Shown here one piece after another: positions 44,008 through 52,935 of a stretch of DNA of 53,486 nucleotides. The notes below the pieces were generated by a model that made no database searches, was not told the DNA's origin, and saw nothing but the letters and a program-made list of their open reading frames with translations. The DNA comes from Alphaproteobacteria bacterium (GTDB lineage Bacteria > Pseudomonadota > Alphaproteobacteria > Rhodobacterales > Rhodobacteraceae). The stretch covers positions 1 to 53,486 of the forward strand of contig JARFTV010000017.1 in assembly GCA_029289325.1 (NCBI GenBank), in the 5' to 3' direction. Every line of letters starts with the position of its first letter. Positions within the stretch are counted from its first letter, which is position 1. The translations under genes and the position numbers were made by a program.

Positions 44008-45840
44008 ATGACGCTTCACACCCCCAAGATAACGGGCGCACAGGGCCGTCCGGTCATCCGGCAGCTGGATGAGGCCGCGATCAACCGCATCGCCGCCGGA
44101 GAGGTGGTGGAACGTCCCGCCTCGGCCGTGAAAGAGCTGGTCGAGAACGCGCTGGACGCTGGGGCAAGCCGTATCCAGGTGGATATCGCCGATGGTGGGA
44201 AGACGCTGATCCGGGTCACGGACGATGGCTGCGGCATGACGGCCGATGACCTGCCGCTGGCGCTGTCGCGTCATGCGACCTCCAAGATCGACGGGTCTGA
44301 TCTGCTGGACATCCGCAGCTTCGGCTTCCGCGGTGAGGCGCTGCCGTCGTTGGGTGCGGTGGGGCGGCTGACGATCACCTCGCGCGCGACGGGTGAGGCG
44401 GCACAGATCAGCTGCGAGGGCAGCCGACTGTCCCCGGTCCGCCCGGCGGCTTTGACCCGTGGCACGGTGGTCGAACTGCGCGATCTTTTCTTCGCCACTC
44501 CGGCGCGGCTGAAGTTCCTCCGGTCGGACCGGGCCGAGATGCAGGCGGTGACCGATGTGATCCGCCGCCTGTCCATGGCGGAACCTCTGGTGGGCTTCAC
44601 CCTTCGGGACGTGACGGGGGGCGAGGCGCGCACGCTGTTCCGGGCCGATCCGGCCAATGGCGATCTGTTCGATGCGCTGCAAGCCCGCCTCGCCACGGTG
44701 ATCGGCCGCGACTTCACCGACAACGCGCTGCGGATCGACGCCGAGCGCGAAGGGCTGCGGCTGCAAGGTTACGCCGCCCTGCCGACCTATTCGCGCGGCT
44801 CCTCGGCGCAGCAGTATATGTTCGTGAACGGCCGCCCGGTGCTTGACCGGATGCTTTATGGCGCGCTCAGGGCGGCCTATTTCGACGTGCTGTCGCGCGA
44901 CCGGCACCCGGCCGCCGTGCTGAACCTGATCGCCGACCCCCAGCGTGTCGATGTGAACGTGCATCCCGCCAAGGCCGAGGTCCGCTTCCGCGAGCCCGAT
45001 GCGGCGCGGTCGCTGATCATCACCGCGCTGAAGTCCGCGCTGACCGGAGCGGGCCACCGCGCCTCATCCACCGTGGGCGCCGCGACGCTGGAGGCATTCC
45101 GCCCAGAACCGCGGGTCTACCAGATGGATCGGCCCAGCCAGCAAAGCCTGTCGCGGGCGTTCGCGTTCCAGGCCCAGCAGCCCTTCGCGGGCTTCGCCGA
45201 GGCCCCGCAAGCCCCCGCCTTTGCGCCGCCGCGCGAGGAGACGACGCCGTCGTACGACGAGTATCCCCTGGGCGCCGCCCGCGCACAGCTGCATGAGAAC
45301 TACATCGTTGCCCAGACCGCCAAAGGCATCGTCATCGTCGACCAGCACGCCGCCCACGAACGGCTCGTCTACGAACGCCTGAAGCGCCAGATGGCCGAGA
45401 CCGGGGTGAAGGCGCAGGCTTTGCTGATCCCCGAAATCGTGGAGCTGTCATCGACCGACGCCGCGCGCCTGCTGGACGCCGCCCCCGCGCTGGCCGAGGT
45501 CGGGTTGGGGATCGAACCCTTCGGCGGCAATGCCGTGGCGATCCGCGAGGTCCCCGCGATCCTGGGTCAGGTCAACGCTGCGGCGCTGGTCCGCGACATA
45601 CTCGACGAACTCGCGGACAGCGGCGACAGCCAGCTTGTGCGGGCGAGGATCGACGCGATCCTCAGCCGGATGGCGTGCCACGGCTCGGTCCGCTCTGGCC
45701 GCCAGATGCGCCCCGAGGAAATGAACGCGCTGCTGCGCGAGATGGAGGCGACGCCCTTGTCCGGCCAGTGCAACCACGGGCGGCCGACCTATGTGGAACT
45801 CAGCCTCCATGACATCGAACGCCTGTTTGGTCGCCGATGA
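44008..45840 (+). CDS. mutL: DNA mismatch repair protein, endonuclease type
   Basis: This 610-residue MutL has the GHKL ATPase motifs near the N-terminus: NRIAAGEVVERPASAVKELV, DDGCGM and GFRGEALPS. The C-terminal domain keeps the metal-dependent nuclease motif DQHA(X)2E(X)4E (from Asp445) together with ACHGSVRSG and QCNHGRPT, so it should nick DNA itself, as in bacteria without MutH. The linker (about 350-420) is Pro/Gln-rich. The start at 44008 has GGGGG before it; the frame extends 19 codons upstream. Its stop overlaps rmuC (ATGA). Confidence 0.96.
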   Translation: MTLHTPKITGAQGRPVIRQLDEAAINRIAAGEVVERPASAVKELVENALDAGASRIQVDIADGGKTLIRVTDDGCGMTADDLPLALSRHATSKIDGSDLLDIRSFGFRGEALPSLGAVGRLTITSRATGEAAQISCEGSRLSPVRPAALTRGTVVELRDLFFATPARLKFLRSDRAEMQAVTDVIRRLSMAEPLVGFTLRDVTGGEARTLFRADPANGDLFDALQARLATVIGRDFTDNALRIDAEREGLRLQGYAALPTYSRGSSAQQYMFVNGRPVLDRMLYGALRAAYFDVLSRDRHPAAVLNLIADPQRVDVNVHPAKAEVRFREPDAARSLIITALKSALTGAGHRASSTVGAATLEAFRPEPRVYQMDRPSQQSLSRAFAFQAQQPFAGFAEAPQAPAFAPPREETTPSYDEYPLGAARAQLHENYIVAQTAKGIVIVDQHAAHERLVYERLKRQMAETGVKAQALLIPEIVELSSTDAARLLDAAPALAEVGLGIEPFGGNAVAIREVPAILGQVNAAALVRDILDELADSGDSQLVRARIDAILSRMACHGSVRSGRQMRPEEMNALLREMEATPLSGQCNHGRPTYVELSLHDIERLFGRR

Positions 45841-46991
45841 TCACGCTGTTCGGCCAAACCTATCAGTGGAGCGACCCCGAGATCCTGCTGCTCGGCGGCG
45901 TGGCCGTGGCGCTTCTCGGGCTCCTCCTTCTGATCCTGCGCAGCGTCAGCCGGTCGGCCACCGCCGCCGAACCGCTGATGCGGGAGATCGGCTGGCTCTC
46001 CAGCCGCATCCAGCAGCTGGGCGACGGGCAGGAACGGCTGGCGGGCGGCCTCCACCATGTCAGCGAGGCGCAGGCGGTCAGCCAGACCGCGATGCTGCAG
46101 GTCATGGAGCAGCGGCTCGCCGAGGTGCAGCGCCAGATGACCGAGGCGCTGCACGGCACCTCCACCCGCACCGCGCGGTCGCTGGGTGAGCTTCAGCAAC
46201 GGTTGGAGACCATCGATAAGGCGCAGGCGAATATCGAGAAGCTGTCGGGCAACGTCCTCAGCCTGCAGGACATCCTGTCGAACAAGCAGACGCGGGGGGC
46301 GTTCGGGGAAATCCAGCTGCATGACATCGTGCAGAAGGCCCTGCCGAAGGACGCCTACACGATGCAGGCGACGCTTTCCAACAGCCGCCGCGCCGACTGC
46401 CTCATCCATCTGCCGAACCCGCCCGGCCCCATCGTCATCGACGCCAAGTTCCCGCTGGAGGCCTACGAGGCCCTTCGCCGCGCTGACACGCCCCGTCTGG
46501 CACAAGAGGCCGCGCAGCTGATGCGGCAGGCGGTCCGGGCGCATATCAAGGCGATAAGCGAGAAATACATCCTGGAGGGCGAAACCGCCGACGGTGCGCT
46601 GATGTTCCTGCCCTCGGAAGCGGTCTACGCCGAGCTTCACGCCAACTTCCCCGACCTGGTACGCGAAGGCTTTGCGGCAAAGGTCTGGATCGTCTCGCCC
46701 ACCACCTGCATGGCCACGCTGAACACGATGCGCGCGGTGCTGAAGGATGCGCGGATGCGGGAACAGGCGGGGGCGATCCGCAAGGAGCTGTCGCTTCTCT
46801 ATGCCGACGTCGAACGCCTTGGGGCGCGGGTGGAGAACCTCGACCGCCACTTCGGCCAGGCGGCGAAGGATATCGAGGAGATCAAGATTTCCTCTGACAA
46901 GGCCACCAAGCGCGCCCGGCGGCTGGACAATTTCGACTTCGAGGAACTGGCGCCGGATACCCCCGCCAAGGTGATCGGGGCGGCAGAGTGA
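45837..46991 (+). CDS. rmuC: DNA recombination protein RmuC
   Basis: This 384-residue protein has one membrane helix near residues 18-36, a coiled coil from about 45 to 140, and the RmuC domain with a PD-(D/E)xK-like core: FGEIQLHDIVQKAL, RRADCLIHLP, IVIDAKFPLEAYE. RmuC limits inversions at short repeats and is thought to be a membrane-anchored nuclease. It is coupled to mutL by ATGA and to the HutD-like gene by GTGA. Confidence 0.92.
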   Translation: MITLFGQTYQWSDPEILLLGGVAVALLGLLLLILRSVSRSATAAEPLMREIGWLSSRIQQLGDGQERLAGGLHHVSEAQAVSQTAMLQVMEQRLAEVQRQMTEALHGTSTRTARSLGELQQRLETIDKAQANIEKLSGNVLSLQDILSNKQTRGAFGEIQLHDIVQKALPKDAYTMQATLSNSRRADCLIHLPNPPGPIVIDAKFPLEAYEALRRADTPRLAQEAAQLMRQAVRAHIKAISEKYILEGETADGALMFLPSEAVYAELHANFPDLVREGFAAKVWIVSPTTCMATLNTMRAVLKDARMREQAGAIRKELSLLYADVERLGARVENLDRHFGQAAKDIEEIKISSDKATKRARRLDNFDFEELAPDTPAKVIGAAE

Positions 46992-47512
46992 TCCATCTGA
47001 CGCCTGCCGACTATACCCGCCAGCCCTGGAAGAACGGCCGCGGTTCAACGACCGAGCTGTGGCGGCTGGAGCGGGACGATCAGCTTCTGGTGCGCCTGTC
47101 GCGCGCCTCGGTGGTGGAGGACGGGCCGTTCTCGCTGTTCCCGGGGATCGAGAGGAACCTCACCGTGCTGGACGGACCGGGCTTCCGGCTGGCAGGTCCG
47201 GGGGTCGACCTTCGCTGCACCCCGCTGGAGCCCGTGGCTTTTCCCGGGGACGTTCCTGTGACGGCGACCGAAACCAATGGCGAGCCGTCCGAGGAGTTCA
47301 ACGTGAGGACCGCGCGGAGCCTGCCGAAGCCGGAAGTCACGGTGGTGCAGGACGCGGACCTGCCGGCAGGTGGAACCCTTGCGCTTCTTGCGCTTGGGCC
47401 CTGCCTCGTGAACGGCGAGGGGATCAACCGCGACGATCTGGTCCTGACCGAGGGCCCCGCGTCCTTGCGGGGCGACTGGCCAGTGATCGCGGTGCGCCTG
47501 TCCGGCCTCTAG
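46988..47512 (+). CDS. HutD/Ves family cupin protein
   Basis: This 174-residue protein begins IHLTPADYTRQPWKNGRGSTTELW and continues LVRLSRASVVEDGPFSLFPGIERNL, the signature of the HutD/Ves cupin family. HutD is linked to histidine use in other bacteria and Ves to cold-induced expression; the biochemical role is unknown, possibly metabolite binding. No hut genes are nearby. It starts with GTG in a GTGA overlap with rmuC. Its TAG stop shares CTAG with the chrR stop. Confidence 0.85.
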   Translation: MIHLTPADYTRQPWKNGRGSTTELWRLERDDQLLVRLSRASVVEDGPFSLFPGIERNLTVLDGPGFRLAGPGVDLRCTPLEPVAFPGDVPVTATETNGEPSEEFNVRTARSLPKPEVTVVQDADLPAGGTLALLALGPCLVNGEGINRDDLVLTEGPASLRGDWPVIAVRLSGL

Positions 47513-48153
47513 ATTCGCAGGAGCGGCTGCGCCAGCCGCGGGAGCAGCCCCCGGAACCGGAGCGGAGCATCCGTGGCCGCCAGGCAGATGCAGTCCTCAC
47601 CGGCCAACGCGACGGGAGTATGCTCCATCTCTTCATCCGCGATCTCGATGTCGCCGCGACCGAAGCGGTCGTTCTCGTCGGCAAAGGCGCCCTGGAGGAC
47701 CAGCGTCAACTCCATCCCACGGTGGCCGTGGTCCGGCACCGCCGTCCCCGCCGGGATATACAGCAGCCGCGCGGTGGCATCCTTGCCGGTGGGAAGGATC
47801 GCCTGCTTCACCCCGCCGCCGACCTTGCGCCACCGCACTGCCGAGAGGTCGCCGCCCACGTAATCGACCAGCGGCGCCGGGAAGATGCCGGCGCCGCGCA
47901 GCGGCTCCGAACGGGTGGCCTGCGGCAGCCCCTCGATCCGGGCAAGCGTGCGGGCAAGCGCATCCTCGCCCATCGAGATCTCCTCGGCCTCTTCCAGCAG
48001 GGCTCCGCCGACCGCGTCGAAACTGGCGGACCGCGCCCGACATTCATCGCAGAGCGAAACATGCGTCGCGACGACCAGATTGAACGCCTCCGGCAGCTGG
48101 CCGGCCGCATAAGCCATCAGGAGCTGATCCGAAAGGTGGTGGCGTATCGTCAT
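47509..48153 (-). CDS. chrR: ChrR zinc anti-sigma factor
   Basis: This 214-residue protein has the ChrR layout. The N-terminal anti-sigma domain binds zinc through His6, His31, Cys35 and Cys38 (THVSLCDEC), at the same numbers as in R. sphaeroides. The C-terminal cupin domain has metal ligands at His142, His144, Glu148 (DHGHRGMEL) and His178. It holds RpoE inactive and releases it when singlet oxygen is present. The gene follows rpoE after 13 bases on the same strand. Confidence 0.96.
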   Translation of the reverse strand: MTIRHHLSDQLLMAYAAGQLPEAFNLVVATHVSLCDECRARSASFDAVGGALLEEAEEISMGEDALARTLARIEGLPQATRSEPLRGAGIFPAPLVDYVGGDLSAVRWRKVGGGVKQAILPTGKDATARLLYIPAGTAVPDHGHRGMELTLVLQGAFADENDRFGRGDIEIADEEMEHTPVALAGEDCICLAATDAPLRFRGLLPRLAQPLLRI

Positions 48154-48166
48154 TCTTTTCAGTTCC

Positions 48167-48709
48167 TTAGCCCAACTGGTGGCGCAGCTTGTCCAGCGCC
48201 AGCCGTATCCGTGATTTGATCGTCCCCAGGGGAAGCCCCGTCTCGGCTGCGATCTCGCTATGCGAGAGCTCGCCGTAGAAGGCGCGTTCGATCAATGTCC
48301 TTTGCGGCGCGGGCAGCGCGGCAAGCGCCCGTCCGAGCCGTTCCGTCTCTTGCTGGGTTTCCAGCGCCTCGGCCTGGTCAGGCTCGGGCGCGGGACCCCA
48401 ATCCAATTCCTCCGGTTCGGCCCTCCGCGCCTTGCGCAGCGCGTCGATCCGCCGGTTGCGGGCAATCGTGTAGACCCAGGTCGACACGCTGGCCCGTGCA
48501 GGATCGAAGAGGTGCGCCTTTTGCCAAAGCGTCGCCATCACGTCCTGCGCACATTCCTCGGCCAAGGCCGCCCCGGCGCCCGACTTCATCAGGAAGGCCT
48601 TCACCCGAGGGGCGAAATGCCGGAACAGGTCGGCAAACGCCGTCCGGTCCTGATGGTCGCGCACCCTGATCATCAGGGCGGCCCAGTCCGTCTCATTCTC
48701 CTTCGCCAC
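48167..48709 (-). CDS. rpoE: ECF sigma factor RpoE (singlet-oxygen response)
   Basis: This sigma factor of about 180 residues has region 2 (LFRHFAPRVKAFLMKSG, AQDVMATLWQKAHLFDP, STWVYTIARNRRIDALRK) and region 4 (LSHSEIAAETGLPLGTIKSR). It is partnered by chrR downstream, so it belongs to the ECF11 group that responds to singlet oxygen. The start is taken as GTG 48709 with AAGGA 7 bases before it; an ATG at 48787 is also in frame. The open frame reaches 48850, but those codons overlap the promoter, so that start is excluded. Confidence 0.94.
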   Translation of the reverse strand: MAKENETDWAALMIRVRDHQDRTAFADLFRHFAPRVKAFLMKSGAGAALAEECAQDVMATLWQKAHLFDPARASVSTWVYTIARNRRIDALRKARRAEPEELDWGPAPEPDQAEALETQQETERLGRALAALPAPQRTLIERAFYGELSHSEIAAETGLPLGTIKSRIRLALDKLRHQLG

Positions 48710-48820
48710 CGATCCGTCCTTCTTCCGGTGCAAACCGTCCTTTTCCACCGCAGCCCGAAGGTGCGGTTGTCCGGCTTGCCCCGTCATAGCGGCTCTGCTG
48801 GCGTCAAGCATCATGGCTTT

Positions 48821-48849
48821 TGATACGCAGGCAGGATCGCGTCGGATCA
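48821..48849 (-). promoter_or_regulatory. RpoE-type promoter of rpoE-chrR (autoregulation)
   Basis: On the minus strand TGATCC (complement of 48844-48849) is followed after 18 bases by TATCA (complement of 48821-48825). The R. sphaeroides RpoE consensus, as I recall it, is TGATCC-N18-TAAGA. Transcription would begin near 48814, about 105 bases before the chosen start codon. Confidence 0.7.
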
Positions 48850-48980
48850 CCTGGAACGTGATCTGGTGCGGAGCACGCGCCGGTCAAGGGCGGGCTGTCA
48901 GCCATTCCTTACAACACATCCGCGAAATCCTTGACAGTGGTCCGCTTTGCGGTCGCGTGCCGCCTGGCGACGTGCAAGGG

Positions 48981-49020
48981 TGATCCGGGGGTGATCCGAA
49001 GGAGCGCGTCCTGCGTAACC
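48981..49020 (+). promoter_or_regulatory. RpoE-type promoter of the oxidoreductase operon
   Basis: TGATCC (48992-48997), 18 bases, TAACC (49016-49020) fits the RpoE consensus closely. An extra TGATCC copy lies at 48981-48986. Transcription would begin near 49026, which fixes the oxidoreductase start at 49051 and rules out earlier in-frame starts. With the rpoE promoter it fills the 341-base divergent region 48710-49050. Confidence 0.75.
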
Positions 49021-49050
49021 AGTGCATATCTCCAGAGGAACCAGCCGGAA

Positions 49051-50346
49051 ATGCCGTTTGAACATATGGGCCACCCCCCCCGCCGCATCGCTGTCATCGG
49101 AGGGGGAATTTCCGGGATGGCCGCAGCGCATTTGCTGGCAGATCACAATGCAGTCGTGCTGTTCGAGGCCGAGCCGCGTCTTGGTGGCCATGCCCGGACG
49201 GTGATCGCGGGCAAACGCAAGGACCAGCCGGTGGATACCGGCTTCATCGTATTCAACCGGGTGAACTATCCGCATCTCGTCCGCCTGTTCGAAAAGCTCG
49301 CGGTGCCGGTGGTCGAAAGCAGCATGTCCTTCGGCGCGTCGATCCGCGGTGGGGCGGTGGAATACGGGCTGGCCTCGATGGACGCCATCTTCGCCCAGCG
49401 GAAGAACGCCTTCAACCCGCGCTTCCTGCGGATGCTGACCGATATCCTGCATTTCAACCGCAATGCCGAGGCGGTGGCGAACGACCCCGCCATGACGATC
49501 CGCGAACTGCTGGAGCGTCTTGGCACCGGCCCCTGGTTCCGTGATCACTACATCACCCCGTTCTCGGGGGCGATCTGGTCGACGCCGACGCAGGGGATCC
49601 TGGACTTTCCGGCCCAGGCGCTGGTCCGCTTCTTCCGCAACCATGCGCTGATGGATTACGAGGGCCAGCACCAGTGGTATACGGTGCGGGGCGGGTCGAT
49701 CGAATACGTCCGGCGGTTGGAGGCGGCGATGGTGGCGCAGGGTGTCGATATCCGCACGGGAACCTCCGTTGCTTCGGTCCGGCGCGAGGGCGGGTCGGTC
49801 CTGATCCGGGCCGAGGGGTCCGAGGCAGAGCTTTTCGACGATGTGGTCTTCGCCACCCATTCCGACATCACCCTGAAACTCCTGTCCGACGCCACCCCGG
49901 CCGAGGCGGGGGCGCTGGCCGATATCCGCTACCAGCCGAACGAGGCGGTGCTCCATTCCGACGCCAGCCTGATGCCGAAATCGCGCAAGGTCTGGTCCTC
50001 CTGGTCCTATGTCGAACCGAAATCTGGGCCGGGAGAGCGGATCGACCTGACCTACTGGATGAACTCCCTCCAGCCGATCCCACAGGATGACCCGCTGTTC
50101 GTGACGCTGAACACGACGCGCCCGATCCGGGACGAGCTGATCCACGACGTCACAACCTTCCATCACCCGGTCTTCGACGTGGCGGCCTTGGCGGCGCAAG
50201 AGCGGCTTCGCGCGATGAACGGCGGGCGGAACACCTGGTTCTGCGGCGCATGGATGCGCAACGGTTTCCATGAGGACGGTTTCGCCTCGGCCGTCGACGT
50301 GGTCGAGGCGATGGGAGAGCGGCAACGCTTCCGGCTGGCCGCATGA
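49051..50346 (+). CDS. FAD-dependent oxidoreductase of the RpoE regulon
   Basis: This 431-residue flavoprotein of the amine-oxidase/desaturase type has the dinucleotide motif RIAVIGGGISGMAAAHLL near residues 12-29, followed by FEAEPRLGGHARTV. It is the first gene of a five-gene coupled operon with an RpoE-type promoter. In R. sphaeroides a homologous operon (RSP_1091 to RSP_1087, from memory) is controlled by RpoE and tied to membrane fatty acid change, possibly furan fatty acid formation; that link is from memory and not shown by the sequence. No SAM-dependent cyclopropane or methyl transferase is next to it here. Confidence 0.88.
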   Translation: MPFEHMGHPPRRIAVIGGGISGMAAAHLLADHNAVVLFEAEPRLGGHARTVIAGKRKDQPVDTGFIVFNRVNYPHLVRLFEKLAVPVVESSMSFGASIRGGAVEYGLASMDAIFAQRKNAFNPRFLRMLTDILHFNRNAEAVANDPAMTIRELLERLGTGPWFRDHYITPFSGAIWSTPTQGILDFPAQALVRFFRNHALMDYEGQHQWYTVRGGSIEYVRRLEAAMVAQGVDIRTGTSVASVRREGGSVLIRAEGSEAELFDDVVFATHSDITLKLLSDATPAEAGALADIRYQPNEAVLHSDASLMPKSRKVWSSWSYVEPKSGPGERIDLTYWMNSLQPIPQDDPLFVTLNTTRPIRDELIHDVTTFHHPVFDVAALAAQERLRAMNGGRNTWFCGAWMRNGFHEDGFASAVDVVEAMGERQRFRLAA

Positions 50347-51092
50347 CCGTGGTGCAGCGCATCCGGGCCGAGACCTTCCACGGCCGCAAGGGGCCGGTGA
50401 AGAACGCGTTCCGCTACTCGGTCGATTATGTGCTGCTGGACCCCGAACGCTCGGTCGGGCCGCGTCTGTTCGGACGGAACCGCGGCAACCTGATGGCGCT
50501 GCACGACAGCGACCATGGGGGACCGCCGGGGCAGGGGCGCGGCCTCGAATGGGCGCGTGAGGTGCTGGCCGCTCATGGCCTGGCGGCAGACCGGGTCCTG
50601 CTGCTGGCGCAGCCGCGCCTTCTGGGTCATGTGTTCAATCCGGTCAGCTTCTGGCTGGCCTATGACCACCTGGGCCATCTGCGCGCGGTGATTGCCGAGG
50701 TCACCAACACCTATGGCGACCGCCATTCCTATCTCTGCCACCGCCCCGACCGCGCGCCGATCACGCGCGAGGATACGCTGACCGCGACCAAGATCTTCCA
50801 CGTCTCGCCCTTCCAGCCGGTCGAGGGGCGTTATGACTTCCGCTTTGACATCCGACCCGACCGCATCGGGATCTGGATCGACTACACCACTCCGGGCGGC
50901 GGGCTGTTCACCAACCTGATCGGCCCGCGCCTGCCCCTGACCAATGCGGGGATCATTGCCTCGGCGCTGCGGCGGCCCTTCGGCTCGCGCCGGGTGCTGG
51001 CTCTGATCCACTGGCAGGCGCTCAAGCTGTGGTGGAAGCGGGTCCGGTTCCACCATCGCCCCGCCCCGCCGGCCGAGGACGTTTCGCAGTGA
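50343..51092 (+). CDS. DUF1365 protein
   Basis: This 249-residue protein has the DUF1365 wording: FHGRKGPVKNAFRYSVDYVLLD, LLAQPRLLGHVFNPVSFW, EVTNTYGDRHSYLC, TKIFHVSPFQPVEGRYDF. DUF1365 genes are usually coupled to a flavin oxidoreductase and a cyclopropane-fatty-acid-synthase-like gene in stress-response operons. The biochemical role is unknown, with lipid modification suspected. It overlaps the oxidoreductase stop (ATGA) and the MFS start (GTGA). Confidence 0.9.
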   Translation: MTVVQRIRAETFHGRKGPVKNAFRYSVDYVLLDPERSVGPRLFGRNRGNLMALHDSDHGGPPGQGRGLEWAREVLAAHGLAADRVLLLAQPRLLGHVFNPVSFWLAYDHLGHLRAVIAEVTNTYGDRHSYLCHRPDRAPITREDTLTATKIFHVSPFQPVEGRYDFRFDIRPDRIGIWIDYTTPGGGLFTNLIGPRLPLTNAGIIASALRRPFGSRRVLALIHWQALKLWWKRVRFHHRPAPPAEDVSQ

Positions 51093-52342
51093 CCCCCTCG
51101 CAGCGGCTACCCGCCTGGTCGCTGTTTGCGGCCCTGATCGCCATGGCGGGACTGCCGATCTACATCCATGCGCCGAAATTCTTTGTCGATGAATATGGCG
51201 TGTCGCTGGCGTCGCTGGGGTTCACCCTCGCCGCGCTGCGGCTGATCGACGTGGTGCAGGACCCGCTTCTCGGCTGGCTGGCCGAGGCGACGCGGACCCG
51301 GCGCCGGCTTGCCGTGCCGCTTGGGGTGGCGGTGATGGTCGTCGCGCTGGCCGCGCTTTTCGTGGTGACGCCGCCGATCGCGCCGCTCGCCTGGTTTGCG
51401 CTGTGCCTGACCGGGCTGTTCAGCGCCTTTTCCTTCCTGACGATCTGCTTCTATGCCGAGGGCGTGACCAAGGCTTCCTCCCTCGGCGCGCAGGGGCATA
51501 TCCGTCTGGCCGGCTGGCGCGAGGGCGGATCGCTGCTGGGCGTCTGCCTTGCTGCCGTTGCCCCCGTGGCACTGGCGGGGGCGACCGACCGGCCCTTCTC
51601 CGCCTTCGCGGGCCTCTTCGCGCTGGTGGCGGTGCTTGCCGTCCTGGTGATGCGGCCCGAATGGCGCGGCGGCGCGATCCAGCGCGTCGCCCATCCGTGG
51701 GAGCTTTTTCGCCCCGCCCTTGCAGATCCCCTGGCCCGCCGTCTGCTGCTGATCGCGCTGCTGAACGCGGCGCCTGTCGCGGTGACCTCCACCCTCTTCC
51801 TGTTCTTCGTCGAAAGCCGCCTTGTTCTGTCGGGGTGGGAGGGGCCGCTTCTGCTGCTGTTCTTCCTCGCCGCAGCCCTTTCGACCCCGGTGTGGAGCCA
51901 TCTGGCCAGCCGCCACGGCCCGCGCCCGGTGCTGCTCGCGGCGATGGGGCTGGCGATCGCGGCCTTTCTCTGGACACTGACCCTTGGCGCGGGGGATCTG
52001 GTGGCCTTCGCGCTGATCTGCGCGGCCTCGGGCGCGGCCCTTGGGGCTGACCTCACGCTCCTCCCCGCGATCTTTGCGGAGCGGCTTGCCCGGCAGGGCA
52101 CGCCCGAGGCGGCGGCTTTCGGGCTGTGGTCCTTCGTCTCCAAGCTTTCGCTGGCGCTGGCGGCGCTGACCATCCTGCCCACGCTGCAGGCGGCGGGCTT
52201 CCAGCCGGGCCTTTCCAACAGCGAGCGCGCGCTTTCCACCCTGACGCTGATCTATGCGGGCCTGCCTTGCGTATTGAAACTGACGTCCATCGCGATGCTG
52301 GCCGTCACACGCTTGCCAGACCCGAACGGAGCCCCAACGTGA
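51089..52342 (+). CDS. MFS transporter of the RpoE operon
   Basis: This 417-residue protein has about 12 hydrophobic segments and a melibiose-carrier-like start (LPAWSLFAALIAMAGLPIYIHAPKFF, VVQDPLLGWLAEATRTRRR), typical of the GPH-like branch of the major facilitator family. GTG at 51089 overlaps the DUF1365 stop; an in-frame earlier start would lie within that gene. Its cargo is unknown; a lipid or lipid precursor would fit the neighbours, but this is inference. Confidence 0.88.
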   Translation: MTPSQRLPAWSLFAALIAMAGLPIYIHAPKFFVDEYGVSLASLGFTLAALRLIDVVQDPLLGWLAEATRTRRRLAVPLGVAVMVVALAALFVVTPPIAPLAWFALCLTGLFSAFSFLTICFYAEGVTKASSLGAQGHIRLAGWREGGSLLGVCLAAVAPVALAGATDRPFSAFAGLFALVAVLAVLVMRPEWRGGAIQRVAHPWELFRPALADPLARRLLLIALLNAAPVAVTSTLFLFFVESRLVLSGWEGPLLLLFFLAAALSTPVWSHLASRHGPRPVLLAAMGLAIAAFLWTLTLGAGDLVAFALICAASGAALGADLTLLPAIFAERLARQGTPEAAAFGLWSFVSKLSLALAALTILPTLQAAGFQPGLSNSERALSTLTLIYAGLPCVLKLTSIAMLAVTRLPDPNGAPT

Positions 52343-52935
52343 CCTCGATCGTCTCTGCCGTGCTCGGTGCGCTGATCGTCATCATGCTGATCGTGCTGCG
52401 CAGCCGGCTTCTGTCCTTCCGCGCCCAATCCCCGGAGGAATACGAGGGCAAGGGACCGGAGTTCGACCTGCGCCGCCATCTCTCGGGCCCGATACAATGC
52501 GAGGGCGTGATCTTCGGCCCGACAGGGCGTGTAAGCTCGCGCTTCGTCGCGGAGATGGAGGGGCGCTGGGAGGGGGAGAGGGGCATACTGGCCGAGGTCT
52601 TCCGCTATGACAGCGGCGCGGTCCAGCACCGGGCCTGGACACTGGACTTGCGTCCGGGGGGCGAGATCGTGGCGACGGCGGCGGATGTGGTCGGCACGGG
52701 CCGGGGCCGGGTCGCGGGACCGGGGGTCATGCTGCGCTATCGCATCCGCCTCACACCCGAGGCCGGGGGCCATGTGCTGGACGTTGTGGACTGGATGTAT
52801 CTGATGGAGAACGGCACGATCATCAACCGCAGCCAGTTCCGCAAGTTCGGGATCAAGGTGGCCGAGCTGGTGGCGACGATGCGCCCTGCCGGGGCGCAGG
52901 TGGTCGAGGCTCCTGCCGACATGGCCGCGGAATGA
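52339..52935 (+). CDS. DUF3833 protein
   Basis: This 198-residue protein has an N-terminal membrane helix (SIVSAVLGALIVIMLIVL) and the DUF3833 domain: FDLRRHLSGPIQCEGVIFGP, VSSRFVAEMEGRWEG, VVDWMYLMENGTIINRSQF. The family is found in the same stress operons and has a lipocalin-like look; lipid binding at the inner-membrane face is possible. It starts with GTG in a GTGA overlap with the MFS gene. Confidence 0.88.
   Translation: MTSIVSAVLGALIVIMLIVLRSRLLSFRAQSPEEYEGKGPEFDLRRHLSGPIQCEGVIFGPTGRVSSRFVAEMEGRWEGERGILAEVFRYDSGAVQHRAWTLDLRPGGEIVATAADVVGTGRGRVAGPGVMLRYRIRLTPEAGGHVLDVVDWMYLMENGTIINRSQFRKFGIKVAELVATMRPAGAQVVEAPADMAAE

Noticed and set aside
48710-48850. Longer RpoE protein starting at 48850
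   Set aside because: The first codons would lie on the -35 box and upstream of the predicted transcription start of the rpoE promoter.
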